64,000 nucleotides of DNA, taken from positions 744,001 to 808,000 of the forward strand of contig PTFA01000337.1 in the NCBI GenBank assembly GCA_003342895.1. Direction: 5' to 3'. The translations under genes were made by a program, and so were the position numbers. Below the pieces are notes generated by a model, which worked only from the letters and a program-made list of their open reading frames with translations, made no database searches and was not told where the DNA came from. Origin of the DNA: Casuarius casuarius (lineage: Eukaryota; Chordata; Aves; Casuariiformes; Casuariidae). Shown here piece by piece: positions 39,317-52,400 of this stretch (position 1 is its first letter; the number at the start of each line of letters is the position of its first letter).

Positions 39317-42300
39317 TTTTATAAGTAGGCACAGGTAACATTTCAATGGCCATAGTGTTGTAACTCATTAGGATAGTGACTTACCAGACCTGAATTAACA
39401 TAGAAACAAATTTCACTGTTAAGTACCGTCAAAAGGTCACTGCTTTTTTCCCCCTCGTGAGCAATACTGGCTCTGTATTCAATAGCTGATCCATATAACC
39501 AGCATCCTCTTTTCCTTCCTACCTTTTTTTCCCCTCAGCCTTCAGGCACTTTTCAACACCTCTGTCTTGGTGCCTCTCTAAAGAGCAGGCTTAGAGGCCT
39601 TATGTGCCTCAGGCATCTTGCACTCATCACTGCTTACAGCTGTGCTGCTTCTTGACTCCACATATGCCTTTCAACACTACCAACCACAGCTTACATATAT
39701 CCACAGAAACAAAACAGACTCTGGCATTGGTCTCTTGCTAAATCAGAAAGCTTTCAAGATCATCTTCCATTGAATTACCTCCTGGGCTAACTCAGAGGAA
39801 TATTTTGGAGTCACTCATCTTCTAATATCCTCAGTGCTGCCGCATTATTTCAAGTACAAAGTGAAATAAAACTGTTTGATAATTAGGCTATATCAACAGA
39901 TTTAGCCCTTGCTATACAATTGCCAGTGTTAATACACTACTTCCTCAATGGAAAATATTTCAACATTCCAATCAAATCCATTTTTAAAAAATAATGTGAA
40001 AACACAGACTGTTACAAGTTCACATTTACCACAGGCTAATCCTACAGGACGTGTATTTATTGCACCCTTCTAAAAGCAATACTACAAAATCACTCAAGCC
40101 AGTATAACCTCTTTGATTGACTTTAGTGGGTTCTGGAGCAAGTTCTAAATGCATTGCTGACAAAGTAGAGTTGAAAAAAAAAAAACAACAGAGAGTTGGA
40201 CTTAACTCCAAGACTCTGCTAAATGTACCATTCACAATGTTTCACTACAGTAGTAAGAGAATGTCACTGTCAAATGATAATGAACTGTGTGACCAACCTG
40301 TTCCACTGCAAAGCTTGCAGCAGTGTACATGACCATGCCAGGTGTTCTGATTGCTTGGTTTCATTGTCGTGAAACTAATTTCTTTGTACTTATAACAAAG
40401 GATGGAGTTTGACTAATGTCTGTCAAGAGTAAAGCTCTTAACTTGTCATGTAAACAAGGACATATTTTAGAAGCAAACAAATAGCAACAAAGCAGATAGA
40501 TACGTGTTTAGAAAGTCTGCATAGAAGTAAAAAAAAGAAAAAAAATGTATGCTTCTCAGGGAACTGTAAGACTGTCAAAGTATTTCATCCTAAGTAGAGA
40601 AAAATACCCTAAAACATTTCATTTAAACTTTTTAATAATATGTTGTTGGAATATTTTATGATGCCTTATATTTTTCTTATAGCGTTTTTCTATAATATTT
40701 CAAAGAAAAGGTAAAATAATAAATTAAAATAGAACAAAAAATAAAGTGAAAATCTTAATTCTTTCCAATTAAAAATGCTGAAAAAAGTCATTTGTAAAAA
40801 ATGTTTTGATTTTGTAGAATCAGAATCATCATTTTCTATAAAATTTTGACTTTCTTTAGGTGCAGTTAATTTATCTTTGGAAAGTATACATCTTTCTAAG
40901 GGCGTTAAAAGTAAAAGTAATTTGCTTTCAAGAGGAAACTGGCTTGCTTTTGGACTGGTAAAAAGGTGTCCTTAGCTAGTATATTATATCACCTTCAGAC
41001 CGATTTATAGCTTGATCATCTTGTATTGGAACACTTTATGATGGCACATAATTTGATCATTTTAAGTGTTATATAGAGTCGATGTAAAGTAAATACTGCA
41101 GGAGGTTTCCTGTAGGTTTTAGAACAATAAATACAGTTCATATTTTATAGAGACATAGCTAGGTAAGTAGTTATTTTTTAAATAAAACTAAACCAGCACC
41201 TGCCTTAAAGCAGATATTTAACCATTTTTTAAATCAAAAGACTTAAAGGACTCATGTCAGATCTGGCCTTTAACTTGTATTCGTAACCTCCATCTTCATC
41301 AATTAACAACTGATTTCATATGTATCAGGAGAACTCTGCTGATACAGATTGGAAAAACATCCTTCCCATTGCTCCGAGCTCACCTGCTCCCCTCCCCTCC
41401 AAAGACTCTCGGCTCAATGCATCCGTCTCTTCTGCTACTGAATAGAGGGTCAAAATTACATGCCGTCTTCCTCAAAGTCTCATACCTGACTCTCCTAAGT
41501 TATTCAAAAGACTTCTATAATGTCACTGATCATCTTTGCTTCACTTTAATGAAACTACTGTCAATCTTAAGAAGGACAGTTTTCTCAGCATCTGGCCAGC
41601 CAGAATTTAGGAAATGGATGGTATGAACACTTTCCCAGCCTTTGTAACTTCATCACACACACACAGTGTCTGTGGTACACTAGAGGACTGCCCTGTATTT
41701 TTCATTGGTTGGTAGGCTTTTCTATCTGCTCTTTAGAAATCATCACCCCAATATCGTTATTTATTTTTTAATACAGTTTCACCATGTAGGGCAAATGGAG
41801 AACAGGGTTCCACTGAGGTAAGCACTATATAAAGCTAAAATTAAGAGAGTCCTTGTCTGAAGAGCTTATCATCTAAAGAACGAGAGAAATACAAAATAGG
41901 ATGGAGATATAAAATATAAAAGTGCAGTAAACTGAGTGATATCCTACTAATGTCACATTAGTTCCTCAAGGCTTTTTGATTGAGGGAATGGTATAAGGGT
42001 GAAATAAGAGGGAGATGTTTTAGATAGAGGAAAGAAGAGACTGATCATGAAGGAGAAACAAGAAAAGAAAAAAAAGCAAGGAAATATGGAAGAGGAGAGA
42101 GATGGAATGAAGCAAACTTGACAAATTTGTGAAAAAGATGTCAGAAAAGACTGGGATGTAGTGGTGAATTATGCAAGAGAGAGAATTTTTTATGTTAAAA
42201 ACTATAAAAAGCTGATGTGTTACTGATGGAAACAGAACACTAGCGGTATTTTGAGGCTGNCTCTGTGATATAATTCTGTGGTAGTTATCCTGAGAAGTGT

Positions 42301-44525
42301 TCTGTAGTTCTCAGATCAAGTGGTCCCACAAGCTCAAGTTTAAATTGGTCAGGTGTCAGGACATTTATGCTATGTCCATATTGAAAAATAGTAGAGCACA
42401 CCATACTGTAAGAGCTACCCCACAGCCCTTTGTATCTCAACAACATAATCCTCCCTTGTACACACCTTTCTCTAACTCACTTGCATCATACACAATTTAT
42501 AGCCCAAGAGAACAGTGCGTAAGTAAGAGTAGGTAAGAACAGTATGTAAGTGCGTAGGTGCTTAGGTCCAGCATTGCCACTTATCCTTTTTTTTTCTATT
42601 CATGTACGGTCACATCATCTGCTAATGACTCTGGAGAAGATTGGAGTGCAGAGGACTGCCTTGGGGTCACTCACTTGCTCTAAGATAGCGTAAAGTGACC
42701 ACAATGGGCTAGGTATGCCTTGGCATCAAAGNCCTCTTTCTCATCCTAAGGCTAAGGACATATACAGCTGGCTTACTCAGGTCATAGCTTTTTACTTTCC
42801 TTCCAAGTTATTGGCCAGAATCATGACTGTGCCAGTCTTCGATAATGTCCGGAACAATAATACACTGAACCAGACCCAGACTTAACTTCCTGAGACATAT
42901 GCTGCCTAAGGTCACACTTCACATCTTTCTGGGGATATTTAGGCTATATTTGTTCCTTTGAAGACTGTATTTCTGGAGGAATGTTTGGAGAGGCAGTATG
43001 GCACAGCAGCTACTAGAAAATGCCAGAGAGCCTACAAGAGATGGTAGGGCCCTGAATTCATCGTCAAAGGGGAACTGAAAAATGCTCGCAAGGTATCAAG
43101 AAAAAGGAAGAACATTTTCTTGCTGAGTTACTGTAGCTTATCTGAGCTATAAGCAGTTCAGGAAAATGCCTTTCAAGTGTCCCTCTGGAAAGTAGATGGG
43201 CCATTTGAGGTTTACTGAGTAGCTATTTCATATTATTCTGCCCCCATCTTGATCCAGAATTCGACCATTGTAGAATGCTACCAGGGATGCTCTAGTCAGC
43301 ACCAGTGCCTCCACTGGATGAGAACTGTCCAGAACGCCTGCAGGATTAGCAGTCAGGTTATATATTTTGTTCTGAGGGGGGTCCCACCATGCATGTCATA
43401 AACAGCACTTTTGGGTAGACAGCTGAGATCCAGGGAAGAGGTTGTAGAAGAGTGTCCTGGCCATGGCAAGCTGTCCTGTCACTTTGCCTGTGTCTTGACC
43501 CTGCCTGAAGAAATCCCTCTGATTCTAACATCAGCATGAGGAGCTCCAGCTCAAACAACAGAGAACATTTTGCAGCCTGGCATGTAAAGAACAGCTACGC
43601 TAGCTGTGGCTAGCATCTCCAGATGAATATGTCTTTTAGATTTTTTAAATTTGAACCATGTTTGCTTGTTTGTATGGAGTCTGACTATGACAGGTCCTTT
43701 TGCTGTTTCTTCTTTATTGCTGCTTGAGAAAGTTCCTGCTGGGAAATGCATGGTTGTGGTTTCAGTTGTTGACCAGGTCAGTGGTCTTCTGTTCCTCTGA
43801 CACATTCTTTTGAAAGTGTAGACAGATGGGAGAGATGTAAAGAGAGCTAGTTAACCCCGCAGAGGAGCCCACGTGTGACCTAACGTGCCTGCTGTGAGGA
43901 CAGTGAGACAGTGAAATGTTGCTGAAAAAAGCTGACTGTCAGCAGATGCAGTTATGTCTGCTTCATTCATTAATATTGTCTGCCATTACTTCAGTGCTGC
44001 TGCAGGGTTTCAGCTGGAGTTTTCACTAGGGTCTGTGCCAAGCCAAGTATTGAAAGAATGACATACTATATGGTACCACCTGAAAGAATCTGATTTTGTG
44101 CAAGGCTATAAAGGACCTCTTATTCTGCTGAATATTCAAAGATTCAGAAGGAAACTGTGGTGAGGCCATTTTGATGACTGTTGTTCCTGGAGTAGCAGAA
44201 CTAATGAAACTCAGTTCTTCATAGTCTTTTTGCCTTATACTCCTACACCAGCACAATAAACACATATTCCTACTCCCAATGTTTCCTACATCTTAGCTCC
44301 TGCTCCCCTAACACCTTGTAAATGCCTCCTCATAATTTTTCCCCCAATTTCTTCCCAAATAACAGATTGTTCTTCACCTGCCAAGGCAGACTTCTGATTG
44401 CTGAGGGCATCAGTTTATGTCCCTCTATTCCAGCAACAAGAAACCCCTACTGTAGGCTATCATCTGATATTTTCAGAAACCTGTTCTAGCATGTTTTAGG
44501 ATGGCTTGCCATCTAGAGATGCCTA

Positions 44526-44615
44526 TCTCTCTATAGTGACTTAAAGGGACTCTAGACAGCCAGCTTTGATTTCAATATGCAACTTCAGGTTTCTAAATTT
44601 GGTGAGATGAAACCC
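44526..44615 (+). mobile_element. Partial copy of the fold-back element, one arm
   Basis: From TCTCTCTATAGTGAC through AAAGGGACTCTAGACAGCC to ATGCAACTTCAGG and TTGGTGAGATG, this resembles the right arm at 55365-55450 (CTGACTATAAAGGGAATTTA, then GTTGCAGG, then TTAGGTGACATG) in the same order and similar spacing, at perhaps 70% identity by eye. The matching left arm is not clear on the upstream side, so this may be a truncated copy. Two related copies in one window point to a dispersed family, not a chance palindrome. Confidence 0.4.
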
Positions 44616-46184
44616 ATCCTAGGTTGAAAATGTATATATTAGCTGTTAAATGCATTTGCTTTCCCTAATTTTGTATATTCTGTTGTCTACAGTGAGGTTC
44701 TTCAATGCTCTGTAATTTAAGCAGCCATCTCGTTTGTTAGAAGTTGCTATGGGCCTGTTTATGATCTGAGCTTATGAGCCACAGCTTGATCATCCAGTCA
44801 CAGATTTTTAGAGGGATGAGACAAGTGATCAAGGGTTTCAGTTCTGTCAGATGGCACTTGTGTAGCCTGGAATAATAGCTGCAATAATCTTAATAGATTC
44901 CCTTTAACAACGAAATAAAAAGACCATTGAACACACATTTCAGAATGTGAAGTTTGAAATGGTAAAAGCACAGAAATAGTTTTCTATCACAGTGTGTGGC
45001 AAAATGATGTAAACTATATGAAACAGAAGAATAATTACTGTGTATTACAGATGAATAACCTCTAATGAAGGGACTGTAGGTAATATTTCTATTTGGCTGA
45101 CTGGATGAATAGGGTGGTAGAAATCTAGTTGCCAGATATAATTTTACCTGACACTTGTGTTTTGTTATAAAAGCACCATTGTGAAGACCAGTTCCCTGTC
45201 TGCCAGCCAGATTTTTTTAAAGTTAAATTGAAGTGACTGACTCTATTGCAGATGGCTGCAGGCTGCATTTCTACTTCCTGCTAGAGGACTGAGAAGTACA
45301 GCACTACCACAGCAAAGCAGCAGATTGATTACACTGGCAAATCAGTGCTAGATTTTCATTTGTACCTGGACCATTCTTGTTGAAGCCAGTTGAAGGAATT
45401 CATCTGAAACTAAGCTTTGTTCAGTGCTGAAGTTTATCCAGTTGAAATCTCTGGAAAGAGTAACATTTCTCAACCTTTCAATGTTTAAATCAGTCGATCA
45501 CCTATTTCCCCGCTGCATTTTTGACCTAGACATCAAAGAAAAACAGCTTACAAATAACAGCAGGTAACCTACCTCTCCATTAATGTGAAGTGAAGTAAGA
45601 CGTGTGCTCATTAGGACTATTACCATTATTGACAATGAATTCTAATGTGCCTATGAGCAAATACATGGTTTTAATTATAAGGCAGTGTAGATTTCTTTCT
45701 AATTTTGGCTCCAAGTGTAATGTGCTCACTTATTAACTCTAGTATTGATCCAAAGCCTATTGCAGGAAGAAGTGGAGTATTTTCACAAGAGTGATATATA
45801 TCCGGTATTGACTGCTGGACTGACTTCCATGAAGTCATGATGACTCATCCAGCAGTGGATGTGCTCACTGGCTTTCATAGGCATTGCACTGAGGGCTGGG
45901 TTCCACAACTGCCGGTAAGCAAATGGCATTATATGGGCAATATTAATCACAAGATCAAATGTAGGTACTTAGTCATTCAGAATATTCAGTCTTGTCTTCC
46001 CTAGCACAACTATTCCACATCTTAAATGCTGTGAACACTTTTTTCATGACCTCTTCACACCAAAACAGATCTGAAAATATTGTGTAAAATGCCCAAATCT
46101 ATCCATAAATTCAAGATACTTGTGTTACCTAGCATGTGATCTGATCTACAGGTATGCAGTTTTTCCTTGCAGCTCTTCCTTCTG
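44616..46184. other. Unique non-coding stretch
   Basis: No gene. A compound hairpin lies at 45812-45855: outer arms CTGCTGGA and TCCAGCAG, inner arms GACTTC and GAAGTC almost touching. The 45230-45400 part is repeat-free with mixed composition. Confidence 0.45.
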
Positions 46185-46340
46185 CAATGTATTAAACAAT
46201 TATGTATTATGTTTTTATTATGCTGTGGAGGAGCAATTATTAAAACCCAACAATTTTTAGCATATTATCAATGTTATGATCGTATTTACTTGGCTCACAA
46301 TTGAGCCATTACTTCTATTAGCAATTATAGCTTGCCTTAT
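46185..46340. promoter_or_regulatory. Candidate conserved non-coding element
   Basis: A dense series of AATTAT and CAATT words (AACAATTATG, GCAATTATTAAAACCC, CACAATTGAGCC, AGCAATTATAGC) occurs in about 150 bases, with no repeat family or open frame. Motif-dense AT-rich blocks like this are typical of vertebrate enhancers bound by homeodomain or SOX factors. This is not proof; chance AT richness is the alternative. Confidence 0.2.
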
Positions 46341-49300
46341 TCTTTTATTGCTACTAAGGGTGAATGACTAAGTGATGATAAAGACTTACTTCACCTCAGC
46401 TTCCTAAAAAAGTCAAAGATTAAGTATAGATGCTTCTTCAGCTTCAGGTTCTAACTTGTAAGTTCAAATATTAACAGTTTATGTTTTACAATAACCTGCA
46501 TATCATTGTGTTTCATTCAGAATCAAAAATCCTAGACAACTCAAATGACTTCTCTTACAGTATCTTTGGCTTGATAGAAAATAAGCTTTATTGAAACTCT
46601 TACTATGTTACACTGATCACTCAGACTTCTAGATCAAAGATCCTCAAATAAATTAAAATAAATACCTCTGGCTACCAGAATACATCTTTAGTGCTTGCAG
46701 CTAATATGGTCATTTACATCTGACTTAAAGGGGAATAAAATGCTACCAAATTAGTAACGTTTATGTACAGATATAGTATTTTATTCATGTCTTGATAACA
46801 GTATAAATTAATACGGTGAAGGCTTTCAGAGAGACTGTATGCATTTAAAAACTGCACCCACTGTTTGACAGTGACCAATGAATCAAGAGGATTATGAAAT
46901 AAATGTATCATGTTCATGCCTTATATTTTTTAGAAAAAATACAGTGGAAAAACATAGCTGTTATACATACAAATAAAAAGCAATGGAGGCCAGTGCCTCC
47001 AAAATGTTAAAAAAAGTGTAGTGAGAATGTGAAGAAAATGAGAAATTAAGACTTCCCATTAGAAAATAATCAGGAGACAAGAAAAATCTTATCTGAATGG
47101 CAGCTACTGATGAGACATTTGAGAATAACATGTCTTTTCCTTGGAGGTCAAACGGAAATGCATCCACAAAGCCCCCATGAAGTTCTCTGAGGTAACTTTA
47201 TATTGGAAAGGTATAATTCCCTTTGGAAATTCCCAGTATATAATGTAGCTCCTTCTCCAGGCTATAATGTCTCCATATCCTTGATACTGTATAGCTCTAG
47301 AGACTGGTATATAGTGGAGATATGTTGTCTATCTCTTCCTTTGCCTCTTTTTTGCTTTGTGATCAGAGGTACTGTGTGGGAGGAATCCCTTTTACCAAAA
47401 GAATCTGGTTATACAGCACACATGGTTGCCTTCTGGCATCCTGAGAAGAGTATCACCTCTCTCCCAACAGAAGTAACACACTTTCTAGATCCTGGAAAAT
47501 AATGTGCCTGCATTCAATAAACAGTATGAGTTTAAAAAAAAAAAAGATCTGGAGAGAAATTGCACTTCACTTAAAAAAAAAGAATTAAAAAATAAGTAGA
47601 TTAAGGAAAAATAACAGATACAATAAACTTAATTAAAATAAAATATTTGTTAGAGTCTTATTATCTTGCACAAAATTATAATTGGATTATATATCGGTGG
47701 GCTCCTGTGGGATAAATAGTGCAAAATCCCACTATAGGCTTTCCCCAAATGTCCATTTCCACAAGAAGAGAGAGAATACTGAGGGAGTGGTAGAAGATAT
47801 ATCATTAATGATACAGACACAACAAATAAAGATAAAAAGATATAGAGATGCTACTATATTGCCTGGCATTTTAAGCATCAATAGCAGCAGAAAATGCAAA
47901 GGGATCAGTAAGTGTTAGCAATAGGGGAGCTCAAGTTAGTAGCTCTGGGAGAAAATGCCATCCAAGACACAGAGGGGAGACACCTCGGAATTGTAATGTT
48001 AGGAAAATCCTTGAAGCAATAGAGGCAATCAAAGTGGGTATAGGTCCAAGGACTAGTGACCCATTAAGCCCAGATATATTACCAGAATATAGGAAGTTAA
48101 TATTTCCTTTGGGGCTTTCTGTATCCATTATAATATATGCAGTTATTACAATATCTGTAATACCGGACATAACTCTGGGCACCCCAACATAAAATACAGA
48201 TAAACACAATAATTGATCAGTGATGAACAGCAATAACAGTGAGGGACTAGTTTATGAGAGGGGCTAAGTAATACAGCTTGGCTAAACAGCCACTAACAGC
48301 AAACATGCTAGCAGCCTATTCCTGAAGTGTGCAGTCAACCAAGAGCCCAGGCAAATTTTATAGCATAGTAAAAAGCAGTGTAAAAAGGAGCAGAGGGATG
48401 AAATTATGAAAGGAAAAATTTGGGCTGAATAATCAAAGAAGAGTTCTTGACAGCGAGATTTATTATCCTCGGAAATAATCTCACAAAAGATGCAGTAGGA
48501 GCTCTATAGCTGGCTGAATTTAAATGAAAGTGGACAAAATGCTAGTGTATACACAGCAGAGAACAATTTGGGAAAGAAATAGATTGAATGGCTTAAGAGG
48601 TACATAATTCATGTTTAGATTCTAAATTACACTGGCATAAATAAGTGACTGTTCTGTGTCGGTCTGCAAAATTAAATCTGTAAAACAAACTGATCAGAAT
48701 CTATTCACAGAATCTATTACTTGAACCAAAGTGGTTTTCTAAGGAGTTTGACAGTAATCTATCACCTTTTGTTTTTTTCTTGTCATATAAACAACTCTTT
48801 AAGTTACTGTAGCGGAAACACTGAAAAACCACACTGAAAATCTCTGTTTCTGCCTCATCTCAAAACTCGGTTCTATGAAAATTTGCCTTACTGTAACTGT
48901 TTAAATGAAATGTTCTTTATCACTTTTTCACAACAGTCACAGTGCTGGCACGTGCAAAGTGTATGATTGTGAGTCATAAAAATGTACTTTGCAAAGAAAA
49001 AAACATGGTATTGGAAGAGGACTAGCTGAGCCATCACATCCCACCCACTTCCCACAATTGCAAACAACTGTAAAGGAGACATTTGGCTCTGGAAATGCAC
49101 AAAACATCTGCTCCAGACTCTCTACTAACCAGTCAAAAAACACTTCCAAAACTCTGTGATAGACTTTTGGTCTAGTGAGGAAAAGAAAGGCACTGAGGAG
49201 CAGAAAGGAGACCTGGGCCATTGCTGGTGTCCACGGTCCCTGCTGTAACAGAGCTTCCCCAAGACTCAGGTCAAGAGAGTACAAATAAGTTCACTTTGCG

Positions 49301-49372
49301 GGGGCCAGCTCTAAGCTTTTGCTGGAAACAAAGATGGCAGATATCCATGATTAAGGCTGGAATATGATTGCT
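46341..49372. other. Unique AT-rich non-coding stretch
   Basis: No gene. A-rich patches lie at 47534-47545 and 47572-47582. Frames of 99, 100 and 115 codons at 47203-49284 are unrelated to each other or to known families and look like chance. Confidence 0.5.
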
Positions 49373-49404
49373 TTAGATAACAATATCTAGATGTTGTTAT
49401 CTAA
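49373..49404. repeat. Perfect 11-bp inverted repeat
   Basis: TTAGATAACAA (49373-49383) and TTGTTATCTAA (49394-49404) are exact inverse complements around a 10-base spacer, TATCTAGATG. The word CAATATCTA recurs just after. The AGATAA cores are GATA-type sites facing each other, so paired GATA factor binding is one possible reading. Confidence 0.85.
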
Positions 49405-52400
49405 CAATATCTAAATAGCAAATCTTTCTCTCATACTTTCTTTCATATCTTTCCATGTTTTACAAAGCAACGCAGTACCCTCATTTTATAGATGCAAAGC
49501 TGAATTATCCAAATTTGCACATAGCCATTTGAAAGCGTTGCCAGGAATAGAATTAGGTCTCTTGGATCAGTTTTGCAACTGCTGTAAGTTGGCGTAGCCC
49601 CACAGAGACAGCAGAGGTGTAATGGAGATGCAATAATTTATTTCAAGTGAGGATCAGCTTCAGGTCTCACATCCCATGCCCTATTCACTGGCACATGTTG
49701 CCTCACTTAATGACTGCTCTCCTACTCTCTGCAGTATGTGTAGTCTCTAGGGAAGCATGTAAAAAACATATGCTGGTGCTGTCTGTGCTATGTTTGTTTT
49801 CTGGACAGAGAACAGTAATCTTCAGGGCTGCCAAGGCTTATATAACATCAAACTTCACAACAGCAAGTCCTTCTTGCTCCCCCTTCTCCNCTATTTCACT
49901 TCCCCTACTCCTTTACTTGAAAAGGCAATTTTGAAGGGCACTTTTTTTTTTTTCATTCTATTCCTTTCAACATGCTTTCTGTCACAGAGATATCTGGAGT
50001 AGTTACACGGCCACAGTGACAGTAATGTGCCCTCTGTGGCTGCAGAATTAAGGAGGAAACATCTGGAATCAACTTCTATTTACTTTAGTACTTTCACGAA
50101 TAACCATGGATCTATATGACAGCCAGAATGGTAAGGTACATCTGCTAATTTGCTGGATTGTTGCAAACCTTCAAAATAGATACTCATTTTGAAAACAACC
50201 TATTTTCCCCATGTTATGAGTGTTAAAACCTTTGTTACTTAGGAAAGCAGATGTTAATTAGGCATGAAAAATACTTAGCAACTTGCCTATGACTTTTTTT
50301 GACTGTTGCTTGAAGTGATAGAGACAACCCTGTTTTTCTTGCTGCAGGCAATTTATGGCACAAAGCTCTTCAGCAGTGTCTAGGTAGCAAACAAAGTTTA
50401 TATCTCATCTTTATTTTACCATCTAACAACACAAAATCTTTCTGGAGACATTTATTTTTAAGCCCCAGAGGCTCCCTTAATAAGACATAAAGAGATGTGC
50501 AAAGTCATATTTTTAGAATAAAATGCTTGATGCCTTGTTTAGAATGCTGGGTCCATAATCACTGAAAAAGAAACACAAATGCTGACTGCTGTCATGATGA
50601 TACGCTACCAACATTTTTGAGTATTATTCCACAGTATAAATGTTGTTGCTTGTAAGTTTTCATGAGATTAATCATAACAAATGTAGACAATGATACAGAA
50701 GAGGGTGGACAAAACTGTATCTCCCAGCTAGTCACCTCTAGAGGCATGGTTTGATTCTCCTAGACTTCTTGACATTGAAGTACACTCTGCATACACGCCC
50801 CAGGGAATGATCTGTATCAAGCATTTTTATGTTAATAAAAGAGAAATATTTCAAATTAGAAATATCAGACTCCTCTTCCTTGTTACTATCACTACTTTCA
50901 CATTAAAGTTATCTACAGTAAACCCTAAAAATGAATTGTGCTGCTGTAGGAAAACAATTTATCCAGTGATAATGTCCCATCAAACACAATTGGTTGGCAG
51001 CTCCTGAGCTATTATTTCAAGGACAGCAAGTTGCCTGTGAATGGCATCCTGCCAGGTACTGTCTGAATGAGGATGAAAACTACAAATTAGTATACTGATT
51101 TCTTTATTGCTCTGTTCTGACCTGGTTAGGAATAAATGTAGAGAGCAGGCACAAAAGGACTGAGAGACACCAGGAGCGAGCATGGGATGTGACTCAGTGG
51201 AAACTTGGTGGGACTGGACGACTCAAGGGATAGGAAAATGGGACATGGAGCCGTTCAGACTGATTATCTGGGTCTGTAGTCATCGACATCAGAAGTGCCA
51301 CGGGATGGCTGTTCCCTGACTTATGTGAAAGAAATTGATGGACTCGGTAATCTTCCATTGTACGAGTAATTCTCTGGATCCTTAAAAGCAGTTGTGGAAT
51401 TGGCACTGAAGTTTTGGGGAGCAACCTTATTTTTCAAAACAGGGTTAATCCAAAGCCATATTAAAGTGGGTGACCCATGTTGGTGCTTGGAGGAAGGTCA
51501 AAGCTGCTAGCAGCTTAGAAACAAGAGATTAGAAGGAGCTTAATGAGCCAGGTCCAGTGCTTACTATCTTACACAGACATATTATTTAGTCTTTGACGAG
51601 TTTAGTGGTGTTAAATTAGCTCTCTAATAGAAAATTCTTAATTTCAACTAAGAAATTAATGAAAGGGCACAATCTATACATTTTTCCTGCACATTAGGCC
51701 ATGGAAGAAAGAAAGTCAATCATACAAAAAATATCAGGAGAGGAATCAAGCATAGCTCATGATCCTTTAAACGTTCTCCAGACACTTTCCATTTTTTAAT
51801 GCAAGCCACCCTCTGCCAATAGCATAGTGTAGTAGGTGGATTAGAGGGCACAGATCAATCTCTGCCTGAAATGTTAGAAAACTGGTTCTGTTAGACTGAA
51901 AACAACAAGTAAGACTTTTCAAGGAGACTAGATCGGTGTCTTGCTCCCGTTTCCAACTGCTACTCAAAATGAAAGCCTAGACTAAGACTGACCTAGAAAC
52001 AAGAAAAGTTTATTCTCTCCCTCCTTGTGACATTTATAATTTATACATAAAAAAAATCCATCTGAATAATTCCATAGATGAACTCCTGTTTGCTCTCACA
52101 GACATTTAATGGATTGTTTCGGTGTGGACAGCAAAATACCAGGGCTTATATATGAGGATCTGCTTGTAGCTGAAGATCTGTGACAGAAGCATCTCTAATA
52201 ATAACACCAATTCAAACAAACAGATCTCAAATGTATGTAAAATATGCTCTGCTGCATCATTCCCTGCTTGTAAAAATAACTGGCAATCCAGCTTCAATAA
52301 ACATAGAGCATAATGGTAAAAATACCCCAAATAAACATTGCACTTTTTCACTAACTGTATTTTGAAGCCTAAATTATATTTCTATCATTCCATAATCTGA

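Larger units (their letters stand above)
37421..44525. other. Long unique non-coding stretch
   Basis: No gene found. Low-complexity features include T22 at 38200-38221, a G-rich patch at 38411-38424, a C15 run at 39294-39308 and a short CA run near 41653-41663. The block at 39440-39720 and the parts at 41340-41640 and 42540-42960 have higher GC and could be decayed repeats that I cannot name. Confidence 0.5.

Noticed and set aside
45812..45855. microRNA precursor
   Set aside because: The inner stem is short and the 3' side has an unpaired stretch of about 11 bases. It lacks the continuous stem of 20 or more pairs that a microRNA precursor needs.
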